Notes: a model not told the origin generated them from the sequence alone. A stretch of DNA of 64,000 bases from Liolophura sinensis (GCF_032854445.1 NC_088295.1:95719805-95783804); one strand, 5' to 3'. Shown: positions 1 to 11,400, numbered from the stretch's first letter. A program made the numbers and translations.

Positions 1-134
1 CAAGCTCGTATACTATGTATTTTCTAGTAAATACTGCTTGAAAATTTTCTGTAGTTTAATTTTGGTAGTGAAACTCTTGTCAAAGATTTAAAATGTGAAC
101 AGTAAAGACGTGGATGTTTTTTTTGTGATTGTAG

Positions 135-192
135 GCTGGTCTTCACAAGGTGTCAAAAGGTCTCATGTTGGCAGATGTGGTGGCCATTATAG
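135..192 (+). CDS. NDUFS2: NDUFS2 penultimate coding exon (complex I 49-kDa subunit)
   Basis: This internal exon lies between an acceptor with a T-rich tract ending in TTGTAG and the donor ATAG|GTAAGT. It is read from GCT and encodes [19 protein letters not shown] plus the first base of a Gly codon. Joined in phase 1 to the exon at 3644, it gives the very conserved C-terminus of NADH:ubiquinone oxidoreductase iron-sulfur protein 2. Animal homologues end in [25 protein letters not shown] or close to it, and the fit here is nearly residue for residue. NDUFS2 belongs to the Q module of mitochondrial complex I, in the matrix arm, and its C-terminal segment borders the quinone pocket (family knowledge). 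Upstream exons lie to the left of the window. The exon is also the founder of the 68-bp array that follows it. Confidence 0.93.
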
Positions 193-3100
193 GTAAGTCT
201 GTACCCAGCTTCACAAGGTGTCAAAAGGTGTCATGTTGGCAGATGTGGTGGCCATCGTAGGTAAGTGTGTACCCAGCTTCACAAGGTGTCAAAAGGTGTC
301 ATGTTGGCAGATGTGGTGGCCATCATAGGTAAGTCTGTGCTTAGCTTCACAAGGTGTCAAAAGGTGTCATGTTGGCAGATGTGGTGGCCATCGTAGGTAA
401 GTGTGTACCCAGCTTCACAAGGTGTCAAAAGGTGTCATGTTGGCAGATGTGGTGGCCATCATAGGTAAGTCTGTGCCCAGCTTCTCAAGGTGTCAAAAGG
501 TGTCATGTTGGCAGATGTGGTGGCCATCATAGGTAAGTCTGTGCCCAGCTTCACAAGGTGTCAAAAGGTGTCATGTTGGCAGATGTGTTGGCCATCATAG
601 GTAAGTGTGTACCCAGCTTCACAAGGTGTCAAAAGGTGTCATGTTGGCAGATGTGGTGGCCATCATAGGTAAGTCTGTGCTCAGCTTCACAAGGTGTCAA
701 AAGGTGTCATGTTGGCAGATGTGGTGGCCATCGTAGGTAAGTGTGTACCCAGCTTCACAAGGTGTCAAAAGGTGTCGTGTTGGCAGATGTGGTGGCCATC
801 GTAGGTAAGTGTGTACCCAGCTTCACAAGGTGTCAAAAGGTCTCATGTAGGCAGATGTGGTGGCCATCATAGGTAAGTCTGTGCCCAGCTTCACAAGGTG
901 TCAAAAGGTGTCGTGTTGGCAGATGTGGTGGCCATCGTAGGTAAGTGTGTACCCAGCTTCGCAAGGTGTCAAAATGTGTCATGTAGGCAGATGTGTTGGC
1001 CATCATAGGTAAGTCTGTGCTTAGCTTCACAAGGTGTCAAAAGGTCTCATGTAGGCAGATGTGTTGGCCATCGTAGGTAAGTCTGTGCTTAGCTTCACAA
1101 GGTGTCAAAAGGTCTCATGTAGGCAGATGTGGTGGCCATCGTAGGTAAGTCTGTGCTCAGCTTCACAAGGTGTCAAAAGGTGTCATGTAGGCAGATGTGG
1201 TGGCCATCGTAGGTAAGTCTGTGCTCAGCTTCACAAGGTGTCAAAAGGTGTCGTGTTGGCAGATGTGGTGGCCATCGTAGGTAAGTCTGTGCTCAGCTTC
1301 ACAAGGTGTCAAAAGGTGTCGTGTTGGCAGATGTGTTGGGCATCATAGGTAAGTCTGTGCTCAGCTTCACAAGGTGTCAAAAGGTCTCATGTAGGCAGAT
1401 GTGGTGGCCATCATAGGTAAGTGTGTACCCAGCTTCACAAGGTGTCAAAAGGTCTCATGTAGGCAGATGTGGTGGCCATCGTAGGTAAATCTGTGCCCAG
1501 CTTCACAAGGTGTCAAAAGGTCTCATGTAGGCAGATGTGGTGGCCATCGTAGGTAAGTCTGTGCTCAGCTTCACAAGGTGTCAAAAGGTGTCGTGTTGGC
1601 AGATGTGTTGGCCATCATAGGTAAGTCTGTGCTTAGCTTCACAAGGTGTCAAAAGGTCTCATGTAGGCAGATGTGGTGGCCATCATAGGTAAGTCTGTGC
1701 TCAGCTTCACAAGGTGTCAAAAGGTGTCATGTAGGCAGATGTGTTGGCCATCATAGGTAAGTCTGTGCTTAGCTTCACAAGGTGTCAAAAGGTTTCGTGT
1801 TGGCAGATGTGGTGGCCATCATAGGTAAGTCTGTGCTCAGCTTCACAAGGTGTCAAAAGGTCTCATGTAGGCAGATGTGGTGGCCATCGTAGGTAAATCT
1901 GTGCCCAGCTTCACAAGGTGTCAAAAGGTGTCATGTAGGCAGATGTGTTGGCCATCATAGGTAAGTCTGTGCTTAGCTTCACAAGGTGTCAAAAGGTCTC
2001 ATGTAGGCAGATGTGGTGGCCATCGTAGGTAAGTCTGTGCTCAGCTTCACAAGGTGTCAAAAGGTCTCATGTAGGCAGATGTGGTGGCCATCGTAGGTAA
2101 GTCTGTGCCCAGCTTCACAAGGTGTCAAAAGGTGTCGTGTTGGCAGATGTGTTGGCCATCATAGGTAAGTCTGTGCTTAGCTTCACAAGGTGTCAAAAGG
2201 TCTCATGTAGGCAGATGTGGTGGCCATCATAGGTAAGTCTGTGCTCAGCTTCACAAGGTGTCAAAAGGTCTCATGTAGGCAGATGTGGTGACCATCGTAG
2301 GTAAGTGTGTACCCAGCTTCACAAGGTGTCAAAAGGTGTCATGTTGGCAGATGTGGTGGCCATCATAGGTAAGTCTGTACCCAGCTTCAAAAGGTGTCAA
2401 AATGTGTCATGTAGGCTGATGTGGTGTCCATCGTAGGTAAGTGTGTACCCAGCTTCACAAGGTGTCAAAAGGTCTCATGTAGGCAGATGTGGTGACCATC
2501 GTGGGTAAGTGTGTACCCAGCTTCACAAGGTGTCAAAAGGTCTCATGTAGGCAGATGTGGTGGCCATCATAGGTAAGTCCGTGCTCAGCTTCACAAGGTG
2601 TCAAAAGGTGTCGTGGTGGCCATCATAGGTAAGTCTGTACCAAGCTTCAAAAGGTGTCAAAATGTGTCATGTAGGCAGATGTGGTGTCCATCGTAGGTAA
2701 GTGTGTACCCAGCTTCACAAGGTGTCAAAAGGTGTCGTGTTGGCAGATGTGGTGGCCATCGTAGGTAAGTCTGTGCCCAGCTTCACAAGGTGTCAAAAGG
2801 TGTCGGTTTGGCAGATGTGGTCGCCATCATAGGTAAGTCTGTACCCAGCTTCACAAGGTGTCAAAAGGTTTCGTGTTGACAGATGTGGTGGCCATCGTAG
2901 GTAAGTGTGTACCCAGCTCCACAAGGTGTCAAAAGGTGTTGGGTTGGCAGATGTGGTCGCCATCATAGGTAAGTGTGTACCCAGCTTCACAAGGTGTCAA
3001 AAGGTTTCGTGTTGACAGATGTGGTGGCCATCGTAGGTAAGTCTGTACCCAGCTTCACAAGGTGTCAAAAGGTGTCGTGTTGGCAGATGTGGTCGCCATC

Positions 3101-3458
3101 ATAGGTAAGTCTGTACCCAGCTTCACAAGGTGTCAAAAGGTTTCGTGTTGACAGATGTGGTGGCCATCGTAGGTAAGTGTGTACCCAGCTCCACAAGGTG
3201 TCAAAAGGTGTCGGGTTGGCAGATGTGGTCGCCATCATAGGTAAGTGTGTACCCAGCTTCACAAGGTGTCAAAAGGTTTCGTGTTGACAGATGTGGTGGC
3301 CATCGTAGGTAAGTGTGTACCCAGCTTCACAAGGTGTCAAAAGGTGTCAAGTTGACAGTTGTGGTGGCCATCGTAGGTAAGTGTGTACCCAGCTTCACAA
3401 GGTGTCAAAAGGTGTCGTGTTGGCAGATGTGGTCGCCATCGTAAGTAAGTGTGTACCT
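193..3458 (+). repeat. 68-bp minisatellite of about 48 copies derived from the NDUFS2 exon
   Basis: This array fills the intron between the last two NDUFS2 exons. Each 68-bp unit matches the preceding exon from CTTCACAAGG to ATAG, then carries GTAAGT and a short spacer (about 16 bp including the GTAAGT) ending in CCCAG, CTCAG or TTAG. Variation is limited to a few positions, such as TGTTGG/TGTAGG, CATCATAG/CATCGTAG and GTAAGTCT/GTAAGTGT. One unit near 2610 is shortened. Units near 2850-3300 carry GACAG or GGTCGCC variants. Because 68 is not a multiple of three, reading frame is lost from copy to copy, so the array cannot extend the protein. Short minus-strand open frames here are artefacts. 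Confidence 0.95.
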
Positions 3459-3643
3459 GGCTTCAGCTCAGCAGTTCTCATGCTGATTCTCTGTGATGGT
3501 GAAGATTTACATCTACAAATTTCATGTTTTGTCTGATTTGTAAGTTTTGCACATGGTTGTAATGTAGTGTGGTTTAAAGGGAGGTAACTGCTATATTTGG
3601 GATATTCTCGGATACTACATACCCACCACTTGTTTTGTTGTAG
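3459..3643. other. Unique 3' part of the last NDUFS2 intron
   Basis: This is non-repetitive intron sequence between the end of the 68-bp array and the terminal exon. Its last 30 bases are T-rich and provide the polypyrimidine tract for the acceptor at 3643. I see no other feature in it. Confidence 0.6.
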
Positions 3644-3681
3644 GAACATTGGATATAGTATTTGGGGAAGTGGATCGATAG
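3644..3681 (+). CDS. NDUFS2: NDUFS2 terminal coding exon
   Basis: The acceptor is TTGTTTTGTTGTAG followed by GAACATTGG. With the G carried over from the exon ending at 192, the reading is [14 protein letters not shown] and then TAG at 3679-3681. This is the invariant C-terminal tail of the mitochondrial 49-kDa subunit, where many animals have [11 protein letters not shown]. The exon is very short and ends the protein at the usual place, so the gene looks intact here despite the large repeat-filled intron upstream. The 3' untranslated region follows directly. Confidence 0.93.
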
Positions 3682-3875
3682 TACTGCCTGGTGAGGTTTT
3701 GCCCCTTTGCTGTATAGCTGTGTAATATTCTGATCACAGCCACTGGGCTGACCATCCTTTCTTCTCAACAGTTTGTAGTGAACAGAATGGCAAATCAGCT
3801 CAGCTGCTTATTTCTGTAAAACATTAATATGTAAATACTGTTGTTGTTAAATAAACCCGATATAGAATGTGACAA
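3682..3875 (+). other. NDUFS2: NDUFS2 3' UTR with AATAAA
   Basis: The sequence after the stop codon is unique and AT-rich. A canonical AATAAA lies at 3850-3855, about 170 bases after the stop, in the usual position for a poly(A) signal. The true cleavage site should lie some 10-30 bases further on; the end given here is inferred. Confidence 0.65.
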
Positions 3876-4160
3876 TTGCTGTGGTCTTGGTCATTTAGTC
3901 CTAGTGTACTTACCTCTGGCCTCCATATAAACGTTGACTTATCAATCTGATAATAACATTGCAGAATTCTTTTATACGATTGGTGTTTTAATATGCTATA
4001 CTCAGGAAGTAATAACTTCATTAAGGAATGATTAATTATGCCTTCGCCACATCTGCAATTAGCCAGCGATATTGTGGCGAAAAAATAACTTTATGACACT
4101 GTGACCTAGACCGCGTCTTTTACAAAAAAAGAAATATGACTTACAAAGTTACATGAAATT
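3876..4160. other. Unique intergenic DNA
   Basis: AT-rich single-copy sequence between the end of NDUFS2 and the 59-bp array. I see no exon, RNA gene or repeat in it. Confidence 0.5.
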
Positions 4161-4162
4161 GG

Positions 4163-5112
4163 ACTTAAAGGCGATACATCACACACTGGTATCAGTGTAC
4201 CAGCACCACAAGGAAGTGTGTCATACGCTGGTGCCATTAAGCACCAAGCATCAGTGTACCAGCACCTAAGGAAGTGTGTCATACGCTGGTGCCATTAAGC
4301 ACCAAGCATCAGTGTACCAGCACCACAAGGAAGTGTGTCATACGCAGGTGCCATTAAGCACCAAGCATCAGTGTACCAGCACCACAAGGAAATGTGTCAT
4401 ACGCTGGTGCCATTAAGCACCAAGCATCAGTGTACTAGCACCACAAGGAAGTGTGTCATACGCTGGTGCCACTAAGCACCAAGCATCAGTGTACCAGCAC
4501 CACAAGGAAGTGTGTCATACACTGGTGTCAATAAGCACCAAGAATCTGTGTACCAGCACTACAAGGAAGTGTATTACACACTGGTGTCATTAAGCACCAA
4601 TCAGTGTACCAGCACTACAAGGAGGTGTATTACACACTCGTGTCATTATGTACCAATCGGTGTACCAGCACTACAAGGAAGTGTATTACACACTCGTGCC
4701 ATTAGGCACCGAGCATCAGTGTACCCGCACCATAAACTAGAAAGTGTGCCATACACTAGCGTCATTAAACTCACAGCATCGATCACTGTACCAGCACTAT
4801 AAGTTATTTATTTATTTGACTAGTGTTTTATGCCGTACTCAAGAATATTTCACTTATACGACTGCTACCAGCATTATGGTGAGGGGAAACCGGACAGAAC
4901 CCACTGTGGAAACCCACGACCATCTGCAAGTTGTTGCACTAAAAGGATGTCAAGTGTATCATACACTGGTGTCATTACGCACCAAACATCAGTGTACCAG
5001 CTCTACAAGACAGTGTATTACACTCTCGTGCCATTAAACACCAAGCATCAGTGCACCAGCACTGCAAGGAAGTGCATTACACACCGGTGTCATTATAAGC
5101 ACCAAGCAAAGT
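4163..5112. repeat. 59-bp minisatellite interrupted by a SINE
   Basis: Units of about 59 bp carry GTGTACCAGCACCACAAGG, GTGTGTCATACGCTGG and ATTAAGCACCAAGCATCAG. The left half is homogeneous. Units right of about 4510 are more divergent (TATTACACAC for GTCATACGC). A truncated SINE splits the array at 4804-4935. Open frames of up to 97 codons here are artefacts of the repeat. Confidence 0.9.
4804..4935 (-). mobile_element. Truncated tRNA-derived SINE (family A) inside the 59-bp array
   Basis: This copy shares the body of the longer element at 21376-21628: TATTTATTTGA, GCCGTACTCAAGAATATTTC, CAGCATTATGGTG and GAAACCCACGACCATCTGCA. The AT-rich tail is on the left, so the element reads on the minus strand. 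The tRNA-like head is missing. It is flanked by GCACTATAAG (4794-4803) and GCACTAAAAG (4936-4945), a 9/10 direct repeat that also matches the host array. This fits a 5'-truncated insertion with a short target-site duplication. Confidence 0.75.
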
Positions 5113-5578
5113 GTCGATGAGGCAAGACGCTTCATGTAGAACCCCAGCGCTGGGCTATCCAAACTGCAGATATTATGTGTAAAAGGATTTGATGTCCGCT
5201 GAATCGATTCCAATCGTTTAAAACGTCGAAAGCGGAAGAAAACAGGTAGAATTTGGTGATCAAACATCAGAAAATCTACCCCACTTCGATCGAACCACCG
5301 CTCACCTTGTCACGCCACAGCGGTACATTCGCTGCGTGTAGGCCTACAACACAGACCACAGAAGACACTCTCTATAATTTTACTACCAATTTGATTTGAT
5401 TATTCCAGCACAAGTGTGGCCTTCGACTTCAGTAACATAATGCACTGCACTATAAAGTTACCTTTTTAGCCTAAAATGCCACAGATATTATGAGGAAATA
5501 TGAACCAAACCTCATCAAAAACACCCTTTTTATTACTCGTAGTTGTATGAAACTTGCTAATTCAGTCATGCCCACTGA
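5113..5578. other. Unique intergenic DNA
   Basis: Single-copy sequence between the 59-bp array and a SINE. A 77-codon minus-strand frame at 5034-5267 runs into the array and shows no family resemblance, so I do not call it a gene. Confidence 0.4.
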
Positions 5579-5906
5579 AAGAGCGAGTGAGCGCTTATGG
5601 TTGAACGTCGTACTCAACAATTTTTCAGTCATGTGACGACAAATGGGTCCTTAGAGTGCATGTAATGTGCCTCCTTGTTGCAGGACGGATTTCCACCGCT
5701 CTTTTACCTAGTGCTGCTTCACTGAGACAACTTACCGAAGTCAAGTAAGCCGCCCCACTCGAGACATTACACTTCCCCTGAATGCTGAACGTCAAGCGAG
5801 GAGGCTACAACTTTCTCTTTTAAGATTTTAGGTGTGACCCGACCCAGGATTGACCCTGGATCTACCGCCCGGAAGCGGATGGTCTACTAACTGACCCATT
5901 GGGGCC
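5579..5906 (-). mobile_element. Long tRNA-derived SINE (family B)
   Basis: The left end reads GAGCGAGTGAGCGCTT, then AACGTCGTACTCAACAATTT and TTTTCAGTCATGTGACGAC. The right end, read on the minus strand, starts GGCCCCAATGGGTCAGTTAG. It contains a tRNA-like A box (TGGGTCAGTTAGTAGACC) and, further in, a weak B box (GGGTCAATCC), giving a Pol III promoter layout. The conserved body includes GTGCCTCCTTGTTGCAGGAC. A matching fragment of the tail end lies at 47099-47166. I do not assign a published family name. Confidence 0.75.
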
Positions 5907-7359
5907 AGTTCCTACTGGAAGAAACGGACAACGGACGAGGCTGAAAAAAGCCAAGCGAAGAGGAAAAGAAGTCCAGATTTTCACTCCCAGAAAGCATAAT
6001 TTGTTAAGTTACTTGCTTGTTTGAAACAGTATGCTGTGACACGAAATGTACCTAAGGGATGGGTAGGCCTACCCTTTGCCCTACGACGGCCACAGTCCAG
6101 CCCAGTTTTAGAGCTCGCCCACAGGCCACTGTGAGCGAGTGATACACCACATGCTGTACCTTGAAACCAGTAACGGGAACCCGGACAAAATTTAATTTGG
6201 CATATCTATGTGTTACCAACCGCTGTTTCCATTCAGTATAATTCAAGCCTTATTTACACGGATGATACTTTTTTAAAACATAAAAATTAGCTCGATTGTT
6301 AGTTTCAACGGTGTTGAGTGACGGACTGTTCTCAACACTGCAGCCTGGGACGATTAAGCTGCACCTCACAATCCGCTGGTCCAACTGCATGGATCCTCGA
6401 GTCGCAGCCGGTAGCGCTCGAATACAGTTGAGTATAAGAATTTATAGCCTGTCTCAAATTCCCCAGGGGTATTACTCTAATTCCACGGATGTCCAATTCG
6501 TGTCAGACAAACCAGAAAGGAGCGCGTTTGAGTCATCAAGGCCGGCATGTGAGCGAAAATCGACCATCGTATCGCCGTCTTCATGTTGTAGTCCACATGT
6601 ACATGCTTTCCCAGGATACAACTCCGGTATCTATGAAAATATTTGCTGTATAACTGTTTTACTGTACGATTCTCAGGGTGCTAATTACGAGATTTACACG
6701 TATTGGCAATCATAGATTAAGTCCTACGATGGCTTCTGGAAAAGCACAGAGTGGGTAGGTCTAACGCATGGATTCGACAATGCTTTGCAGGGCTTGTCAA
6801 TACACAATCCATGAAGGTCTTACTGGCATGACGTCGCCAGTAAAGATATACATAGGGTCCAACTTTAATGGTTTTATTTTTAAAGGGGAGTAGTTAACAT
6901 AATGTTTTTTTAAATGCAATTTTCAGACTAACATAGCATAAATATTGTGCCCATTTTAATGTGAAAATAAAGTCGTTGGGAATCTCCGTTGTATAACCAA
7001 CACTAAATGCATGAGGCTATAACAAGCTAACTACATGTCTGACGTCTGCTGGTCTGGTTATGTGCAGGCTTTGTAAATTATACATGACAGAGCTGTGAAG
7101 GCATTAAAGACCTAGACAGAGTGGGAATGTCGGCACATGTGTTCAGACAGGCAAGACAAAGTTTACTACCACAAATGTCAGCTCTCACAGAGGTTATATA
7201 TATATATATATATATGTAGTGTGCATGTAAGCGACGCAGTTTGTAGGCTGCCGACTTGGTAAATCTTGTCAACAAGGAACTAATCACCAGAGCTCAGGTG
7301 AAAGATGGTGGATTCCGTATCTTGTCACTGCAGTATATCTTTCTCTTCAAAGTAAACAA
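5907..7359. other. Unique intergenic DNA with a TA microsatellite
   Basis: This is single-copy sequence. It has an open frame of 139 codons at 6296-6715 (+) that is not made of repeats, but I see no recognisable domain and no splice or promoter context. A run of TA dinucleotides lies at about 7194-7216. No RNA gene was seen. Confidence 0.45.
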
Positions 7360-8520
7360 AGTGTCTACTAATATAGTACTCATCTGGTGAGGTAGTAGTA
7401 CCAGTGGTCACTGTAAGCCTGCTCTTTATTGTACATTTACAAAGGCTCAATCAAATTAACTGCTAATATAGTACTCATCTGATGAGGTAGTAGTGCCAAT
7501 GGTCACTGTAAGCCTGCTCTTTATTGTACATTTACAAAGTCTCAATCAAATTAACTGCTAATATAGTACTCATCTGATGAGGTAGTAGTGCCAGTGGTCA
7601 CTGTAGGCCTGCTCTTTATTGTACATTTACAAAGTCTCAATCAAATTAACTGCTAATATAGTACTCATCTGATGAGGTAGTAGTACCAGTGGTCACTGTA
7701 AGCCTGCTCTTTGTTGTACATTTACAAAGGCTCAATCAAATTAACTGCTAATATAGTACTCATCTGATGAGGTAGTAGTGCCAATGGTCACTGTAAGCCT
7801 GCTCTTTATTGTACATTTACAAAGTCTCAATCAAATTAACTGCTAATATAGTACTCATCTGATGAGGTAGTAGTGCCAATGGTCACTGTAAGCCTGCTCT
7901 TTATTGTACATTTACAAAGGCTCAATCAAATTAACTGCTAATATAGTACTCATCTGATGAGGTAGTAGTACCAGTGGTCACTGTAAGCCTGCTCTTTATT
8001 GTACATTTACAAAGTCTCAATCAAATTAACTGCTAATATAGTACTCATCTGATGAGGTAGTAGTGCCAGTGGTCACTGTAAGCCTGCTCTTTATTGTACA
8101 TTTACAAAGTCTCAATCAAATTAACTGCTAATATAGTACTCATCTGATGAGGTAGTAGTGCCAGTGGTCACTGTAAGCCTGCTCTTTATTGTACCTTTAC
8201 AAAGACTCAATCAAATTAACTGCTAATATAGTACTCATCTGGTGAGGTAGTAGTGCCAGTGGTCACTGTAAGCCTGCTCTTTATTGTACCTTTACAAAGA
8301 CTCAATCAAATTAACTGCTAATATAGTACTCATCTGATGAGGTAGTAGTGCCAGTGGTCACTGTAGGCCTGCTCTTTATTGTACATTTACAAAGACTCAA
8401 TCAAATTAACTGCTAATATAGTACTCATCTGATGAGGTAGTAGTGCCAATGGTCACTGTAGGCCTGCTCTTTATTGTACATTTACAAGGACTCAATCAAA
8501 TTAACTGCTAATACAGTCCT
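7360..8520. repeat. 95-bp minisatellite, about 12 copies
   Basis: Units of about 95 bp carry CTAATATAGTACTCATCTGA, GGTAGTAGTGCCAGTGGTCA and CTCTTTATTGTACATTTACA. Copies are more than 95% alike. Alternative bases recur at fixed positions (AATGGTC/AGTGGTC, AAAGGCTC/AAAGTCTC/AAAGACTC), as expected for unequal exchange. No coding potential. Confidence 0.93.
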
Positions 8521-8582
8521 CATCCCATGTGATAGTTGTACCAGTGTTAATACATGTATATGTATATCTGTTAATCTACATG

Positions 8583-9047
8583 TATGTGGTGTTATGTGGG
8601 GTTTGTGGTGTTATGTGGCATTTGGGGGTTATGTGGGGTTTGTGGTGTTATGTGGCATTTGGGGGTTATGTGGGGTTTGTGGTGTTATGTGGCATTTTGG
8701 GGTTATGTGGGGTTTGTGGTGTTATGTGGCATTTTGGGGTTATGTGGGGTTTGTGGTGTTATGTGGCATTTGGGGGTTATGTGGGGTTTGTGGTGTTATG
8801 TGGCATTTGGGGGTTATGTGGGGTTTGTGGTGTTATGTGGGGTTTGTGGTGTTATGTGGGGTTTGTGGTGTTATGTGGGGTTTGTGGTGTTATGTGGCAT
8901 TTTGGGGTTATGTGGGGTTTGTGGTCTTATGTGGGGTTTGTGGTGTTATGTGGCATTTTGGGGTTATGTGGGGTTTGTGGTCTTATGTGGCATTTTGGGG
9001 TTATGTGGGGTTTGTGGTGTTATGTGGGGTTATGTGGGGTTTGTTAG
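8583..9047 (+). repeat. G-rich composite minisatellite (19 + 18 bp modules)
   Basis: Two short modules alternate: TTATGTGGGGTTTGTGGTG and TTATGTGGCATTTTGGGG (or TTTGGGGG). The plus strand has almost no C and no stop codons, so it is open in all three frames (163-193 codons); these are not genes. The many GGGG runs make the plus strand a possible quadruplex former. Confidence 0.93.
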
Positions 9048-10429
9048 ATGGCTGAACTTTTTGAGTGAGGGCTGACCTCATGGCTGTTGTTAAAGCCCTG
9101 ATTCCTGAATGCATCCTCCTCCCTCAGGGGTCTGTGAATAGTGACTGGATTACCCTGCCACCCAGAAGTCCGTGGGTGGAGGCTGGATTATCCTGGACAT
9201 GAACATGGGACAGGGTTACATTGTTACCATGGACACAGGTGGATTTTCTCCCAGGCTAACATTGCTCATATCTCCCGGGGAATTTGATCACCTGGTAACC
9301 TTGTAACAGAACATCAGCCAGTGGCTGTTGCTCCAACACGAGATGCTGAGACCTGAGCCCACTGCGCTGGCTGTCATTAACCCATCTACATGGAAGCTCT
9401 TAAATCAATACCAGATCCACTCTCCACCATTTCATCTCTTAGAAACCCATGTTTTCTTATCTAAACATATGCACAAAAAAATGTTCATATGTTAAAAAAA
9501 ACACGTACACGTGCGACTTACAATTCCTCATTCCAAGATAATGGTCTCCCTGAAGATTGTTTGGTGGTGATGGATCAGGTTGTGACTGATCAGGTGGAAC
9601 AGTCACGCTAGTTTTGCTGATGTCAACTCACACCAAGCCATCCCTGAGATGTAGACTTCAGTCTGTGTGTGGTCTTTTCGTCAGGATTGAAGCTCAACCT
9701 GTACTGACCACGCAATGGACATGAATATTATCATTCCACATATATGTAATTAGCTTTTAGGACAAAGAACTCAAATCAGTGTCAATGTCACATGCAGACT
9801 AATGAGGTGGCTGTTTAACTGAACATTGGTGCTGTTCAGGAGATTGTGTTATACGTGTACAAGTACAGCTTTATATCAAAGGGGAGAAAAGTGTGTGGGT
9901 AGAAGATTTGAGAACCTGTCCATTAGATGACACACAACTTCTCATAAAACTTATCCTTGATGTCATAGATGTATTGCAAACCACTTAAAACTGTCCAATC
10001 CCACATCTCCTGAATATAATATTTCTCCAAGCGTTCTTTTAGACTCGAAAAAAAAAAAAAAATGGGAATAAACGAAAAAAAGCATGAAAACAACATCAGA
10101 GTAAAAGTGACCATTTAGTGTGAAGTTTATTATTTCTGCAAAACAAATAAAGCCTGGAAGCAAGAGACAACTGATATTCGTATCTGTCATTCAACCCAAT
10201 CAATCTGCCCACATATTGTATCCTTTATCAGGACAAGTGAGAAAATATCTACATAACCTTTATCATGGCAACATGAGAAATTGTCTATCGTCTTTAATAA
10301 ACCTCAAACTCCATGTCCAAGATCTGACATGTCAATGAGGGCATTTCAGCAATGGACATACTGTGTATTCCTGAAAATACTTTTCCTCTGCTTTGGGCTA
10401 GTGTCATCACTGGCAAGTTACAAAACATG
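9048..10429. other. Unique DNA between arrays
   Basis: Single-copy sequence with a run of A at about 10049-10062. Short open frames at 9923-10338 on both strands show no family features. I see no exon with convincing splice sites. Confidence 0.45.
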
Positions 10430-11400
10430 CTACTGAGTCATCACGGGCAAGTTATCAAACATCACACTGAGGTGATAGGTCAGGACACACTCCAAGTTAT
10501 CAAAAATCTCACTGAGGTACTAGGTGAGGACACATTCCAAGTTATCAAACATCTCACTGAGTCATCAAGGGCAAGCTATCAAACAACTCACTGAGTCATC
10601 ATGGGTAAGTTATCAAACATCCCACTGAGTCATCAAAGGCAAGTTATAAAACATCCCACAAAATCATCATGGGCAAGTTATCAAATATCCCACTGAGGTG
10701 CTAGGGGAGGACACACTCCAAGTTATCAAACATCTCACTGAGGTACTAGGTGAGGACACATTCCAAGTTATCAAACATCTCACTGAGTCATCAAGGGCAA
10801 GCTATCAAACAACCCACTGAGTCATCACGGGCAAGTTATCAAACATTCCGTTGAGGTGCCTGGTGACGACACACTCCAAGTTATCAAACATCTCACTGAG
10901 GTACTAGGTGAGGACACATTCCAAGTTATCAAACATCTCACTGAGTCATCAAGGGCAAGCTATCAAACAACCCACTGAGTCATCACGGGTAAGTTATCAA
11001 ACATCCTGCTGAGGTGCCTGGCGAGGACACACTCCAAGTTATCAAACATCTCACTGAGGTACTAGGTGAGGACACATTCCAAGTTATCAAACATCTCACT
11101 GAGTCATCAAGGGCAAGCTATCAAACAACCCACTGAGTCATCACGGGCAAGTTATCAAACATCCCGCTGAGTCATCACAGGCAAGTTATCAAACATCCCG
11201 CTGAGATGCCTGGTGAGGACACACTCCAAGTTATCAAACATCCCACAGAGTCATCACGGGCAAGTTATCAACCATCCCGCTGAGGTGCCTGGTGAGGACA
11301 CACTCCAAGTTATCAAACATCCCACTGAGTCATCAAAGGCAAGTTATCAAACATCCCACTGAGTCATCACGGGCAAGTTATCAAACATCCCGCTGAGGTG
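10430..11400. repeat. Diverged edge of the 45-bp minisatellite
   Basis: These are older, heterogeneous relatives of the array to the right. They share AGTTATCAAACATC and GAGGACACACTCCAAGTTAT, mixed with a shorter module GAGTCATCACGGGCAAGTTA. A block of about 180 bp that includes the ACTGAGGTACTAGGTGAGG segment recurs near 10490, 10720, 10880 and 11040. This looks like the ancestral, less homogenised margin. Confidence 0.88.

Noticed and set aside
193-3458. Reading the NDUFS2 array as many real alternative exons
   Set aside because: The spacing between copies (about 16 bp) is too short for introns, copies lack a pyrimidine tract, and the 68-bp period breaks the frame.
8474-9075. Gly/Val/Trp/Cys-rich frames of 163-193 codons
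   Set aside because: Translation of a C-poor G/T array in all three frames.
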